A DNA stretch of 64,000 bases from Canicola haemoglobinophilus (GCF_002015075.1 NZ_MUXZ01000017.1:58328-122327); one strand, 5' to 3'. Shown: positions 25,442 to 35,500, counted from the stretch's first letter. Numbers and translations: made by a program. The notes: generated by a model from the letters alone, not told the origin.

Positions 25442-25753
25442 TTACTGACCTACACCTAAGCAATTTGGTGATTTAGGAAACGCCTTACCTAATTTTTCCC
25501 ACTCCTCTGGACTATATAAATGCAATGCTAAAGCATGTATGCCTTGTTGTAATTCATCACTAAAGAGCGAATAAACCAAACGATGACGAGCAACTTTTGT
25601 CATTCCTACAAACTTGTCGCTGACAACCACAAATTTAAAATGAGAATTAGCGCCTCGACCAGAACTATGCATATAACTTTCGTTTTCCACTTGTAAAAAG
25701 AGCGGTGCAAATTCCTGAAATAGTTTTTCTTCTAATACTTTTTCTATCGACAT
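25442..25753 (-). CDS. bolA: BolA-family protein
   Basis: 103 residues from ATG 25751-25753 (AAGGA 7-8 nt upstream). It has the class II KH-like BolA core: 'ESYMHSSGRGANSHFKFVVVS', 'VARHRLVYSLFSDEL' and 'GIHALALHLYSPEEW'. BolA proteins act with monothiol glutaredoxins in Fe-S handling and stress-linked gene control. Confidence 0.95.
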   Translation of the reverse strand: MSIEKVLEEKLFQEFAPLFLQVENESYMHSSGRGANSHFKFVVVSDKFVGMTKVARHRLVYSLFSDELQQGIHALALHLYSPEEWEKLGKAFPKSPNCLGVGQ

Positions 25754-25849
25754 AAACAATTCCTTACTTTTATTAATTAGCGCCTAAGGCTATACATTCC
25801 TTGTGAATGTTTGCAAGAATAACGACATATATTATACATGGAGAAAAAT

Positions 25850-26446
25850 ATGACATCTTACAAAAAAATCTCATTTGCACTACTTGCAACAAACACTCTT
25901 TTTCTTGCTGCTTGTAGCTCTCAAAGTAACACTTTAAGATTTACCCCTTTATCACCAAATAGTACATTTAACGCAGCAAATCAAACTTCAATTGTTAATG
26001 TTGCAACACGTAACACAAGAAATACACAAGAAATTTCATCTTATGTACGTAATGGAGAAATGTTCAAATTATATTCATCGCCTGATGTAGCACAGCTATT
26101 TGATCAAATTGTGAAACAAGACTTAAATGCAAAGGGATTTCGTATTGCCACAACACTAGCACAAGCAAATACCAACCTTACAATTAATGTAACAGATTTT
26201 TATGCACAAGTTGACCAAGGGAACTTACGCTATAAAATCACCAGTAGAATTAATTTGAATGTTCAAGTCCAAGGACAAAAAGGACAATTCAGCAAAAATA
26301 TAAGTGCAAGTAATGTCCAAGAAGGTGCATTTGGTGCAAATAACGATGAAATCCAGAAAGTACTCAAACGCACATTAGATGATATGACTAAATCAATTTA
26401 TCAAGATCAAGATATATCAAGAGCAATTCACTATTATTCAAATTAA
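25850..26446 (+). CDS. YajG-family lipoprotein
   Basis: 198 residues from ATG 25850, set by GGAGAA just upstream; the in-frame ATG four codons earlier overlaps that site. Lipoprotein signal with lipobox 'LLATNTLFLAACSS'. The mature protein is a mixed alpha/beta domain ('VNVATRNTRNTQEISSYVRNG...') typical of YajG. Divergent from bolA, as in E. coli, where yajG neighbours bolA. Function unknown; probably outer-membrane attached. Confidence 0.85.
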   Translation: MTSYKKISFALLATNTLFLAACSSQSNTLRFTPLSPNSTFNAANQTSIVNVATRNTRNTQEISSYVRNGEMFKLYSSPDVAQLFDQIVKQDLNAKGFRIATTLAQANTNLTINVTDFYAQVDQGNLRYKITSRINLNVQVQGQKGQFSKNISASNVQEGAFGANNDEIQKVLKRTLDDMTKSIYQDQDISRAIHYYSN

Positions 26447-26496
26447 TTTATTACTCCAAGCAAAATAGTTGTCAAAAGCACAACTTAAGGTAATAG

Positions 26497-26547
26497 AAAA
26501 AGAGCGGTAGGAAAAAATAATTTTTTCTTACCGCTCTTCTCTTTTTT
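26497..26547. terminator. Bidirectional terminator between yajG-like gene and nadV
   Basis: Long stem AGAGCGGTAGGAAAAAA/TTTTTTCTTACCGCTCT (26501-26537), flanked by A and T tracts, between convergent genes. Confidence 0.85.
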
Positions 26548-26567
26548 GAGAAAATTATTTTATGTTC

Positions 26568-27965
26568 TTACAAAGAATACGCCTCACTCCGCAAGCGAAT
26601 TTCCGTTAAATTTTCTTCAAAACAGAGTTCTCCATTTAGGAAAACAGTTTGTAGCTGATTGGTTTGCCCGTTTAATTCGGATAATTTAATTGTTTCCCAA
26701 TTATTTTCTGATTTCACTAACGCCAACACCCCTTTTTTAGAACGCTTGCTTTGGCTAGTGATAGGATCTTTATAAATCTCTTGCCATTGCCCGTTAATAC
26801 AAATTGCACTGGCTTTCATCGCCCAGCTCATAGTGTCTCGATTGACTTGCTGTAACAGCCCGCCGCCCATTCCAAAATTGACATTCTCAACGCTAAATCC
26901 CTTTTCCATAATTGCATCAAGAATTTGTGGCAAACTCTTAGGATTAATGCCATCACCTTGAATAATCCGTAGATAATCAGGTAAGACTTTATAGCCCTTT
27001 CGATTTAGGCGATAGCCAAACTTCTCCGCAAGGATTTCTAAGGTTTTGCAAACTATTTCAATTGGATTGCCGCTATCTGGACGAATAACTAATCGTCCAC
27101 TTTTCTCAATTACCATATCTTTTAACTGCTCACCCCAAATATGTTCTAAGGCATTCCAAAGATCGTAACTGTCTGACACCACTGAATAAAGTTTTCCTTC
27201 TCCAGCAAACTGCTCAACCATATTTTGATAAGCATTTACTTCTCGCTCTTTACCCCAAGCAGTAATCGTACTGTGTTCTGCTGCAGGAATAGAAAAGGCA
27301 GGCATTTCATTCACGTTATACCAACGTTTTGCTGCAAGTAATGCAGAAACGCTATCCGTTCCCTTAAAATTGACTAAGTGCGCCAATCCGCCCAAGGCAA
27401 CGGTTTCAAGGCTTGAAGCGCCCCTTGCCCCAAAATCATGTAATTGGAAATCTAAGCTAGACAAATCATCGGCAGATTTGATTAGGGCTTGTTTAATCTG
27501 TTTTTTGCAAAGATAGGAAAGGCTTGCAACCGTAGATGGATACCAAATGGCACGCAAAAGTGCGGTTTCTAAATAACCGACTAACCAAAAGAAATTAGGA
27601 TCGGTATTGGTGATTTGGCACACCACGTTGCCAACAGGTAGAACTGTACCTTCTGGTACTGCTTCAATTTTTAGTGGTAAATAGCCTTGATGTTTATCTA
27701 ATAAATGTTGCCAACCTTCTTTGTGAAAAGGTAAGCCATGAGCTTTTAATACAATTTCAGCGTCATCAATATCTTGTTGGCTAATCGGATTGAGTAAGTA
27801 TTCTTTGATAAAGGCTTGCAAGCCAAACATGACCACATCAAACTCGCCTCGGCGAGCTTCAATGTAATAGGAAATATATTCTGTTCCTTTTGGATATTGC
27901 AACCAATGTGAGGCTTTATAGCTATCTACATTTAAGATTAAATTGGTAAAATTTGATGTATACAT
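26568..27965 (-). CDS. nadV: Nicotinamide phosphoribosyltransferase NadV
   Basis: 465 residues, full length for the NAMPT/NadV family. Motifs: 'DSYKASHWLQYPKGTEYI' at the N-terminus, the activating His at residue 231 in 'IPAAEHSTITAWG', 'RPDSGNP' for the ribose-phosphate, and 'NFGMGGGLLQQVNRDTMSWAMK'. It joins nicotinamide to PRPP to give NMN. Most Haemophilus lack this route and need V factor (NAD); nadV is known from H. ducreyi and other V-independent Pasteurellaceae. The copy looks intact and contains an uptake signal, so this strain is predicted to grow without added NAD if an NMN adenylyltransferase (NadR) is present. Confidence 0.95.
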   Translation of the reverse strand: MYTSNFTNLILNVDSYKASHWLQYPKGTEYISYYIEARRGEFDVVMFGLQAFIKEYLLNPISQQDIDDAEIVLKAHGLPFHKEGWQHLLDKHQGYLPLKIEAVPEGTVLPVGNVVCQITNTDPNFFWLVGYLETALLRAIWYPSTVASLSYLCKKQIKQALIKSADDLSSLDFQLHDFGARGASSLETVALGGLAHLVNFKGTDSVSALLAAKRWYNVNEMPAFSIPAAEHSTITAWGKEREVNAYQNMVEQFAGEGKLYSVVSDSYDLWNALEHIWGEQLKDMVIEKSGRLVIRPDSGNPIEIVCKTLEILAEKFGYRLNRKGYKVLPDYLRIIQGDGINPKSLPQILDAIMEKGFSVENVNFGMGGGLLQQVNRDTMSWAMKASAICINGQWQEIYKDPITSQSKRSKKGVLALVKSENNWETIKLSELNGQTNQLQTVFLNGELCFEENLTEIRLRSEAYSL

Positions 27966-28077
27966 ATCATTTTTCTCAATTTTTAATTAATCAATTTGAA
28001 ATTTGGTGCATATACTTTACCAAAATAACAAAAGAAAAGCACTTAGGTTTTATAAATAAAGTTAGATTTCTAAAGAA

Positions 28078-28116
28078 AAGAGCGGTCAAAATTTTTATTA
28101 TTTTGAACCGCTCTAA
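28078..28116. terminator. Terminator hairpin upstream of nadV
   Basis: AGAGCGGTCAAAAT / ATTTTGAACCGCTCT arms around an AT loop. It lies in the region between the divergent nadV start and the 3' end of the autotransporter remnant, so it most likely ends transcription of the latter. Confidence 0.6.
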
Positions 28117-28181
28117 AGTTGATGATTTCGAAGTTAAATGTAATCAGTTTCTGAAACGCTTTGCACTCTAATTATTTTCAT

Positions 28182-28992
28182 TTAAAACTTAATATTTACA
28201 CCTAAGTTTAGTTGATAAGTGTTTCTATAGCCATTACCTAAATTCGTATCTGCGTCTAAATATAGGCTTGAATTTTGGCTAAGTTGAGACTTAACACCAA
28301 CACCAATAGTTGTCCAAAACGCTCTTTGTTTACTCATGAAATATGTTGAACCTACACTTCCTTTAGTTTTACCTAAAAGTTCTTTATTTAGCTCAATTTT
28401 AGCATGAGTAGAGAATTTACCATTTAGTTTCACAATACCTTTTAGCCCTACATTTCCAACCATAATGTCCATAGGCTCTAAGTAAACTGGATAATTATTT
28501 TTCACAAAATTCGTACCACTTACATGGCTGTAAGATAACTTAGCACTTGGCTCAAGAGATAATATATTAGAGACATCAATCAATTTGCTATAGCCTAATG
28601 CGACAGTATAACTGTTGTTATGGAATTTACTGGAATCAGTCCATTTAATTGAAGAACGAGCAGCTCTCAAGAAGAAATCAATATAATGATTTGTTTCAGT
28701 TTCATAAGAACCATAAAGCGTCACACCATGTTGATTACTCGTTAAACGCTCATCTGTATTCTTGATTCCCCCCTTTCCTTTCCCTAAGTCAGCAGCAAAT
28801 CCCAATCTTAATACCGCACTTTCTAATTGGAATGGGTGATCGTAACCAATTTGCATGCCCCAATTTTTCAACTTAACGGAATGTTGTAGAAACATTTGGA
28901 TCTTCCGCTACAAGTTCTTCATCATTAGTCGCATAAGCACTTACAGAACACATAACAAATGCAGCTATACAAGTATAAGTAAATTTTTTCAT
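28182..28992 (-). pseudogene. Autotransporter remnant: signal peptide joined to a beta-barrel domain
   Basis: From ATG 28990 (AAGG upstream) a signal peptide is read, 'MKKFTYTCIAAFVMCSVSAYA', followed by ~18 residues, then a stop. An overlapping frame (28182-28895) encodes 237 residues of beta-strand-rich sequence ending in Phe, 'YQLNLGVNIKF', typical of an autotransporter translocator barrel, but short of the usual ~270 residues. The passenger domain is missing. A deletion that fused signal and barrel out of frame explains both pieces. The barrel half contains an uptake signal (ACCGCACTT). Confidence 0.65.
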
Positions 28993-29156
28993 GGGCTGTA
29001 CCTTAAAATTAATAAATGAAATATTTTTAAACAAAATAAATGTTTGATTTAGATTATAGATGAAATAGGTGTAAACATTCAAACAACTATAAAAATTAGA
29101 AAATAAAAATTTTGTAAAACAAAGAGTAAACAATGATTTTTTTGAATGATATCTAA

Positions 29157-31025
29157 TTATTGATTCCTAGATGATTGATGTTCCCTAATCAACGCTATAA
29201 ACGGCAGAGCAAAACGCTCTAGTTTTATCAACCCAACACCATTAATTTGTAACATTTCTTGTTCTGTTGTTGGTTTATATTGAGCCATTTCTTGCAATGT
29301 CGCATCGTTAAACACAATATAAGGAGGTATATTTTCTTTATCGGCAATTTGCTTGCGTAAAAAGCGTAAACGTGCAAAAAGATTTTTATCGTAATTTTTG
29401 ACCGCACTTTTGGATGTCATAACTACGTTGGTTATAGAAGATATTCTCGGTACAGCCAATTGTAGCGGTTGTTCACCTCTTAAAATCGGCAACGCTTCTT
29501 GCGTGAGTTGTAAAGTGCTATTAAATCGTTCAATTACCTGTTTAACCAACCCCAAATGAATTAATTGTCGAATAACTGATTGCCAATATTCACAACTACG
29601 ATCTTGACCAATACCAAAAACACTAAGTTTATCATGCTGATGCTCTTTAACTTTTTGATTATAAGAACCACGCAACACTGTAATAACATAAGTAGCACCG
29701 AAGCGTTGTCCTACCCTATAAATAGTTGACATTACTTTTTGTGCATCAATCAAACCGTTATATTTTTTTGGTGGATCTAAGCAAATATCGCAGTTATTAC
29801 ATGGTTTTTGGCGATATTCACCAAAATAATTTAGCAACACTAAACGCCGACAAGTTTGGCTTTCGGCAAATTCGCCAATGGACTGCAATTTATGTTGTTC
29901 TATTTGGCGCTGTGGGTTTTCTGGTTTTTCCAATAAAATTTTTTGTAACCAAGCATAATCTGCTGGCTCATAAAATAAAACTGCTTCAGCAGGTAAATCA
30001 TCTCGCCCTGCACGCCCTGTTTCTTGGTAGTAAGCTTCAATGCTACGAGGAAGATCAAAATGCGCAACAAAACGTACATTAGATTTATTAATTCCCATAC
30101 CAAAAGCAATTGTTGCTACAACCACTTGCACATTATCTCGTTGAAAAGCTCGTTGCACAAACTCACGTTGCTCATTACTCATTCCCGCATGATAAGCTTC
30201 TGCTGAAATGCCTTTTTTGCGTAAACTTTCTGCGATCCGCTCTACTTTATTGCGACTATTACAATAAACAATCCCACTTTTTCCTTTCTGCCTTGCAACA
30301 AATTGGATGAGTTGTTCCATGGGTTTAAATTTTTCTACTAAGGAATAGCGAATATTTGGGCGGTCAAAACTACCAATATAAATATGAGGTTCGTCTAATT
30401 TGAGATGAACAAGAATATCTTGTCTGGTTGCCTGATCTGCGGTGGCGGTTAATGCCATAATTGGTGCGTCAGGGAAACTCGCTTTTAATCCGCCAAGTTG
30501 CGTATATTCAGGGCGGAAATCATGGCCCCATTGTGAAATACAATGAGCTTCATCAATAGCAATAAAGCTGACTTTGCAATGAGAGATAAAATGAAAAAAG
30601 CTCGTTGTCATGGCTTTTTCAGGCGAAATATAAAGCAATTTTAATTCGCCAGACATGGCTTTATTTTGAACTAACTGCTGTTGTTCAAAGGTTTGACTAG
30701 AGTTTAAATAATCAGCATTAATGCCATTTGCCAATAATTGATCCACTTGGTCTTTCATCAATGAAATCAATGGCGAAATAACTAAAGTTAAGCCAGAAAA
30801 ACAAAGAGCTGGAATTTGATAACATAAGGACTTGCCGTTACCTGTTGCCATAATCACTAAACTATCTTGTTTAGCTAGGGTTGCTTCGATAACTTCTTGT
30901 TGCCCCTTGCGGAAGGATTGATAGCCAAAGACAGAATGTAAAACAGCAAGTGCGGTGGATTTTTCCGCAGAAATTTGCTTAAAATCCACCGCACTTTTTT
31001 GTTGTTTCCATTCCTCAACAGACAT
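29157..31025 (-). CDS. recQ: ATP-dependent DNA helicase RecQ
   Basis: 622 residues. Walker A 'ATGNGKSLCYQIPA', DEAH box 'AIDEAHCISQWGHDFRPEY', motif VI 'QETGRAGRDDLPAEA', the zinc-binding Cys of the RQC domain ('CRRLVLLNYFGEYRQKPCNNCDICLDP') and a C-terminal HRDC domain. A 3'-5' helicase for recombination and fork repair. The start overlaps the cyaY stop codon. Confidence 0.97.
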   Translation of the reverse strand: MSVEEWKQQKSAVDFKQISAEKSTALAVLHSVFGYQSFRKGQQEVIEATLAKQDSLVIMATGNGKSLCYQIPALCFSGLTLVISPLISLMKDQVDQLLANGINADYLNSSQTFEQQQLVQNKAMSGELKLLYISPEKAMTTSFFHFISHCKVSFIAIDEAHCISQWGHDFRPEYTQLGGLKASFPDAPIMALTATADQATRQDILVHLKLDEPHIYIGSFDRPNIRYSLVEKFKPMEQLIQFVARQKGKSGIVYCNSRNKVERIAESLRKKGISAEAYHAGMSNEQREFVQRAFQRDNVQVVVATIAFGMGINKSNVRFVAHFDLPRSIEAYYQETGRAGRDDLPAEAVLFYEPADYAWLQKILLEKPENPQRQIEQHKLQSIGEFAESQTCRRLVLLNYFGEYRQKPCNNCDICLDPPKKYNGLIDAQKVMSTIYRVGQRFGATYVITVLRGSYNQKVKEHQHDKLSVFGIGQDRSCEYWQSVIRQLIHLGLVKQVIERFNSTLQLTQEALPILRGEQPLQLAVPRISSITNVVMTSKSAVKNYDKNLFARLRFLRKQIADKENIPPYIVFNDATLQEMAQYKPTTEQEMLQINGVGLIKLERFALPFIALIREHQSSRNQ

Positions 31026-31333
31026 TAAGAAAAGCTCACTTGCTCACCATGTGTTAAACAAGCCTGTTCCAAACATTGCCAGAATAATTTTCCATCATTG
31101 GCAATCCATTGGTTATCTTTAAATGCAAAATGGAAACCGCCAGCCTTACTTGCCAGCCATAATTCTAACAATGGCTCCTGTTTATTTACCACAACTTGAC
31201 TACGATCAGCGAAGGTAATCGTAAACACAGAACCTTGCGTATCACAATCTACATCACAGCCTTGTTCTTCCAATTGTTCTTCAATTTTTAACCAAACTTG
31301 TTCGATATTTTGGTGAAATTCAGCTACGTTCAT
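31025..31333 (-). CDS. cyaY: Frataxin homologue CyaY
   Basis: 102 residues with the acidic first helix ('VWLKIEEQLEEQGCDVDCD') and frataxin sheet motifs ('VFTITFADRSQVVVNKQEPLLELWLASKAGGFHF'). It binds iron and tunes Fe-S cluster assembly by IscS. Divergent from lptM-lysA, as in many gammaproteobacteria. Confidence 0.95.
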   Translation of the reverse strand: MNVAEFHQNIEQVWLKIEEQLEEQGCDVDCDTQGSVFTITFADRSQVVVNKQEPLLELWLASKAGGFHFAFKDNQWIANDGKLFWQCLEQACLTHGEQVSFS

Positions 31334-31456
31334 AAAGTTTACCTATTAATAAAAATGAATGGCAAAGAATTATAAAGATTTTTAAAAGATAGTGATAGCA
31401 CAAAGGCGTTTTTAATGGTAAAAAGTGTAAGTTTTCAACTAACGAGGATATAGACA

Positions 31457-31573
31457 ATGAAAAAAATAATTTCCATTTTATTACTGAGTGCAATGGCTTT
31501 TTTAGCAACTGGCTGTGGAGTTAAAGGTCCCTTATATTTTCCTGAAACAGAACAAAATCAACAAAAAAATTAA
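31457..31573 (+). CDS. lptM: LptM (YifL-type) small lipoprotein
   Basis: 38 residues, easily missed because of size. Signal and lipobox 'LLSAMAFLATGCGVKGPLYFP'; the 'CG.KGPLYFP' tail is the hallmark of LptM, which helps mature the LptDE lipopolysaccharide translocon. AGGA lies ~9 nt upstream of ATG. It sits directly before lysA, its conserved position. Confidence 0.93.
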   Translation: MKKIISILLLSAMAFLATGCGVKGPLYFPETEQNQQKN

Positions 31574-31625
31574 TAAATAAACAATCTCATAAAAATAACA
31601 ATAATCAATATGCAAGGACAATTTT

Positions 31626-32873
31626 ATGGATTTTTTTCTATATAAAGATGGGCATTTAATGGCTGAAAATGTTCCTGTGAAACAAATTGCAGAGCAGTTT
31701 GGTACGCCTGCTTATATTTATTCACGAGCCACATTAGAACGTCATTGGCATGCTTTTGATCAGGCGTTGGGGCAGCACCCTCATTTAATTTGTTTTGCGG
31801 TCAAATCTAATCCCAATATTGCTATTTTGAATATGATGGCAAAGCTGGGTTCTGGCTTTGATATTGTGTCACAAGGCGAACTTGAGCGCGTATTATTTGC
31901 AGGCGGAGATCCAAGCAAAGTAGTGTTTTCTGGGGTGGCGAAATCAGCTCAAGAAATTGCTCGTGGATTAGAAGTGGGCATTCGCTGTTTTAACGTGGAA
32001 AGTGCGGATGAATTAATCAGAATTAATCAAGTTGCAGGAGAAATGGGAAAAGTTGCACCTATTTCTTTGCGCGTAAATCCAGATGTCGATGCTCATACTC
32101 ATCCTTATATTTCAACAGGACTTAAAGAAAACAAATTCGGTATCAGTGTAAAGCAAGCGCAAGAAGTTTATCGCCAAGCTAGCCAATTAGAAAATATAAA
32201 AATTGTGGGAATGGATTGCCATATTGGTTCGCAATTAACAGAGCTCCAACCATTTTTAGATGCAACAGATCGTCTGATTGTGCTGATGGAACAATTAAAA
32301 CAAGATGGAATTACGCTAGAACATTTAGATCTTGGCGGTGGCTTAGGTGTCACTTATAGCGATGAACAAGCACCACATCCAAGTGAATATGCAGCAGCTT
32401 TATTAGCAAAATTAAAAGATTATCCAGATCTCGAAATTATTTTGGAGCCCGGTAGAGCAATTACGGCAAATGCAGGGATTTTAGTAACCAAAGTCGAATA
32501 TATAAAGAGCAATGAAGGTCGCCATTTTGCTATCGTTGATACAGGCATGAATGACATGATTAGACCAGCTTTATATCAAGCATACATGAATATCATTGAA
32601 ATCGACCGCACTTTACCAAGAGAAACGCAAGTATATGATGTGGTGGGACCAATTTGTGAAACTTCGGATTTCCTTGGCAAACAACGCTCTCTTGCTATTG
32701 CACAAGGCGATTTTATTGCTCAACGTTCAGCTGGGGCTTATGGCGCAAGTATGGCATCAACCTATAATTCTCGTCCAAGAGCTATTGAAATTATGGTTGA
32801 TGATGAACAAGTCCATTTAATTAAGCGCCGTGAAGAATTTGCAGAATTGTGGCGTTTAGAAAATTTGCTGTAA
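31626..32873 (+). CDS. lysA: Diaminopimelate decarboxylase
   Basis: 415 residues, fold-type III PLP enzyme. PLP-binding Lys in 'FAVKSNPN', 'GMDCHIGSQL', 'LGGGLGVTY' for phosphate, 'EPGRAI' and the active-site Cys region 'VGPICETSDFLG'. Last step of lysine synthesis from meso-diaminopimelate. It follows lptM. Confidence 0.97.
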   Translation: MDFFLYKDGHLMAENVPVKQIAEQFGTPAYIYSRATLERHWHAFDQALGQHPHLICFAVKSNPNIAILNMMAKLGSGFDIVSQGELERVLFAGGDPSKVVFSGVAKSAQEIARGLEVGIRCFNVESADELIRINQVAGEMGKVAPISLRVNPDVDAHTHPYISTGLKENKFGISVKQAQEVYRQASQLENIKIVGMDCHIGSQLTELQPFLDATDRLIVLMEQLKQDGITLEHLDLGGGLGVTYSDEQAPHPSEYAAALLAKLKDYPDLEIILEPGRAITANAGILVTKVEYIKSNEGRHFAIVDTGMNDMIRPALYQAYMNIIEIDRTLPRETQVYDVVGPICETSDFLGKQRSLAIAQGDFIAQRSAGAYGASMASTYNSRPRAIEIMVDDEQVHLIKRREEFAELWRLENLL

Positions 32874-32890
32874 ATATAATTTTACTCATA

Positions 32891-32918
32891 AAAAATGGGC
32901 GATTAATTCGCCCATTTT
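32891..32918. terminator. Bidirectional terminator after lysA
   Basis: AAAATGGGCGA/TCGCCCATTTT stem between the convergent lysA and TerB-like genes. Confidence 0.85.
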
Positions 32919-32946
32919 CCATTAAAATCCATTGAAGCAAGCTAAA

Positions 32947-33576
32947 TTAAAACCCAGCTTGTTTTTCCAATTGTTCCACTAATTGATCATCTAAATTAAG
33001 TGCGGTCGCTAAATTAGCTAAAAAGACAATTTCTTTACGTTGTAGATCAGCACAAATAATACGTGCTGCAAGATAAAGTTGTGTCGCTAATGCTTGATTA
33101 TTACCTACTTTACTTGCTATTTCACTAACAGTAATAGGTTGTTTAATTTCATTTTCCAACCATTGATAAACCTCTGGATCATTGCCAGCTTCAGCCATAA
33201 TAGCTTGTCTTTCTTCTGCTGAAATTTCGCCATCAGATGCAGCTGCAGCAATCATCACTTGTAAAATTAATTGGCTTACATCAGTATTTTCTTCAATAAC
33301 AGAATTAAATTGTTGTTCTGTGATTGATGTATTGTCTTGGTTTTGCTGATAACTTTGATAGGCTTTATAGGCAAGGCTTCCTAGTGCAGCTAGTGATCCT
33401 AATTTAGTTAAACTTGCACCACCTTTTCTTCCTAGAAACATAGAAAGTAGTCCAAGAGCAGCCGCTCCACCACCAACTTTTGTTATGGTGTCTGCTGTGC
33501 TTTTCCCTTTCACTGTGTTACCTACTTGCTCTTTGGCAACATTTAATACTTGATTTAAAAGACTATTAAAATTCAT
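32947..33576 (-). CDS. TerB-like / YebE-family (DUF533) protein
   Basis: 209 residues. The N-terminal third is hydrophobic and Gly/Ala-rich ('VGGGAAALGLLSMFLGRKGG'), a membrane-associated segment. A charged linker follows, then a TerB-like helical domain ('QLILQVMIAAAASDGEISAEERQAIMAEAG') with an Asp/Glu pair that may bind metal. The exact role is unknown. Confidence 0.82.
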   Translation of the reverse strand: MNFNSLLNQVLNVAKEQVGNTVKGKSTADTITKVGGGAAALGLLSMFLGRKGGASLTKLGSLAALGSLAYKAYQSYQQNQDNTSITEQQFNSVIEENTDVSQLILQVMIAAAASDGEISAEERQAIMAEAGNDPEVYQWLENEIKQPITVSEIASKVGNNQALATQLYLAARIICADLQRKEIVFLANLATALNLDDQLVEQLEKQAGF

Positions 33577-33688
33577 AAAGTTTCCTCAATTCATAAATTA
33601 ATTAACTAAGTTTAGTCTATTTTTTCTGCGAAAAGTTCACCTAAATAAACATAGTTTTTTATTCTGGTTCCATATTATTTTTTTAGTG

Positions 33689-33788
33689 ACAAAAATCACA
33701 ACAAAAACCAAAAACATATAAAAACCTAAAAATAAAAACAAAAATAAAATATAAAACTAACAAAACAAACAAAAACCAACAAAACAAA
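33689..33788 (+). other. 100-nt G-free, A/C-rich stretch upstream of the NSS symporter promoter
   Basis: The top strand contains no G at all over 100 bases and many A-tracts (AAAAACC, AAAACAAAC). Low complexity; it is likely curved and easily melted. It lies immediately upstream of the predicted promoter at 33813-33840. Confidence 0.6.
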
Positions 33789-33812
33789 GATATTTAATCT
33801 AAATACAACCTA

Positions 33813-33840
33813 TTGACTAGTTAAAATATTTGGATATATT
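33813..33840 (+). promoter_or_regulatory. Predicted sigma-70 promoter of the NSS symporter gene
   Basis: TTGACT, 16-bp spacer, TATATT; 45 bp before the ATG. Confidence 0.55.
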
Positions 33841-33884
33841 GCTAAAGGTCTTATAACAAATAAATAACATAAAAGGTCTACAAT

Positions 33885-35393
33885 ATGGAACATTCAACTC
33901 AAAAGCGAGAAACCTTTTCTGGTCGCCGCGCATTTATTATTGCAGCGATTGGATCTGCCGTTGGTTTAGGAAATATTTGGCGCTTTCCTTATACTACCTA
34001 TGAAAATGGTGGTGGCGCATTTATCATTCCTTATTTAATCGCATTATTAACCTCAGGTATTCCATTACTTTTCTTAGATTATGCTATTGGACATCGCCAT
34101 CGTGGTGGTGCACCTTTATCTTATCGCCGTTTTAGTCCGCACTTTGAAACTTTTGGTTGGTGGCAAGTATTAGTGAATGTCATTATCGGTATTTATTACG
34201 CCGTAGTTTTAGGTTGGGCAGCAAGTTATACCTATTTTTCAATAAGTGGGGCTTGGGGCGATAAACCCATTGATTTCTTCTTGCACGAATTTCTAAAAAT
34301 GGGCGACATCACACAAGGCGTTAGCTTTGAATTTGTTGGCGTGGTCACTGGTCCATTGATTGCAGTCTGGTTAGTTGCTTTAGGCATATTAGCTTTAGGC
34401 GTACAAAAAGGGATTGCAAAATCTTCAAGTATTTTAATGCCTATTCTTGTTGTCATGTTCATGGTTCTCGTTGTTTCATCACTTTTCCTACCTGGAGCAA
34501 CAAAAGGATTAGATGCATTATTTACACCAAATTGGTCTAAATTAGCTGATCCTAGTGTATGGATTGCAGCCTATGGACAAATTTTCTTCTCACTTTCAAT
34601 CTGTTTCGGCATTATGATCACCTATGCTTCTTATTTGAAAAAAGACTCTGATTTAACGGGAAGTGGTTTAGTTGTTGGTTTTGCCAATAGTAGTTTTGAA
34701 TTATTAGCAGGTATCGGCGTATTTGCAGCACTTGGCTTTATGGCAACAGCTGCAGGACAAGAAGTGAGTGAAGTGGCAAAAGGTGGTATTGGACTTGCAT
34801 TCTTTGCTTTCCCAACAATCATCAATCAATTACCTTTTGGCGAAATTGTGGGAGTATTATTCTTCGGTTCACTAACTTTTGCTGCTTTAACATCTTTTAT
34901 TTCTGTTATCGAAGTTATTATTTCTGCGATACAAGATAAATTAAGAATGCGCCGTGTAAAAGTTACCTTTATTGTTGGCTTACCAATGATGTTTGTTTCT
35001 GTGATTTTATTTGGCACCACCACAGGTTTACCAATGCTTGATGTATTAGATAAATTTGTAAACTACTTTGGTATTGTAGCTGTTGCATTTGTATCATTAG
35101 TAGCAATTGTTTCTAATGAAAAACTAACTTTATTAGGTAACCACTTAAATGAAACATCTTCTTTCAAAGTGGGTTTCTTCTGGCGCTTATGTATCGTTTT
35201 AACAACAGGTATCCTCGCATTTATGCTATTCAGTGAAGGTGCTAAAGTGTTCTCTGAAGGCTATGAAGGTTATCCAGCTTGGTTTGTGAATACTTTCGGT
35301 TGGGGTATGTCAGTAAGTTTATTAGTTGCCGCTTTCTTGCTTTCTCGTTTGAAATGGAAAGATGAAGAATTGGCTCATAAAAAAGGAGAGTAA
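33885..35393 (+). CDS. Sodium-dependent amino-acid symporter (NSS family)
   Basis: 502 residues with twelve membrane helices. Helix 1 has the Na+ and substrate-binding '[24 protein letters not shown]'. Later '[24 protein letters not shown]' (helix 6 unwound region) is typical of bacterial NSS transporters (TnaT/LeuT/MetP). The tiny membrane protein encoded 1 bp after the stop resembles MetS, so methionine or alanine is a likely substrate. Confidence 0.93.
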   Translation: MEHSTQKRETFSGRRAFIIAAIGSAVGLGNIWRFPYTTYENGGGAFIIPYLIALLTSGIPLLFLDYAIGHRHRGGAPLSYRRFSPHFETFGWWQVLVNVIIGIYYAVVLGWAASYTYFSISGAWGDKPIDFFLHEFLKMGDITQGVSFEFVGVVTGPLIAVWLVALGILALGVQKGIAKSSSILMPILVVMFMVLVVSSLFLPGATKGLDALFTPNWSKLADPSVWIAAYGQIFFSLSICFGIMITYASYLKKDSDLTGSGLVVGFANSSFELLAGIGVFAALGFMATAAGQEVSEVAKGGIGLAFFAFPTIINQLPFGEIVGVLFFGSLTFAALTSFISVIEVIISAIQDKLRMRRVKVTFIVGLPMMFVSVILFGTTTGLPMLDVLDKFVNYFGIVAVAFVSLVAIVSNEKLTLLGNHLNETSSFKVGFFWRLCIVLTTGILAFMLFSEGAKVFSEGYEGYPAWFVNTFGWGMSVSLLVAAFLLSRLKWKDEELAHKKGE

Positions 35394-35394
35394 A

Positions 35395-35487
35395 ATGAGT
35401 AATAGCGCTATTATGATGATGATTGTTTCTTTGGTAATTATTTGGGGCGGACTAGCTGTATCAGTCTTAAAACTACCTAAAGAATAA
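35395..35487 (+). CDS. MetS-like small subunit of the NSS transporter
   Basis: 30 residues, starting 1 bp after the symporter stop codon with AGGAG inside the end of that gene. It is a single hydrophobic helix with a short C-tail 'SVLKLPKE'. Small one-helix partners of NSS importers (MetS with MetP) have this size and position. Confidence 0.8.
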   Translation: MSNSAIMMMIVSLVIIWGGLAVSVLKLPKE

Positions 35488-35500
35488 TAAATTTCAGATA

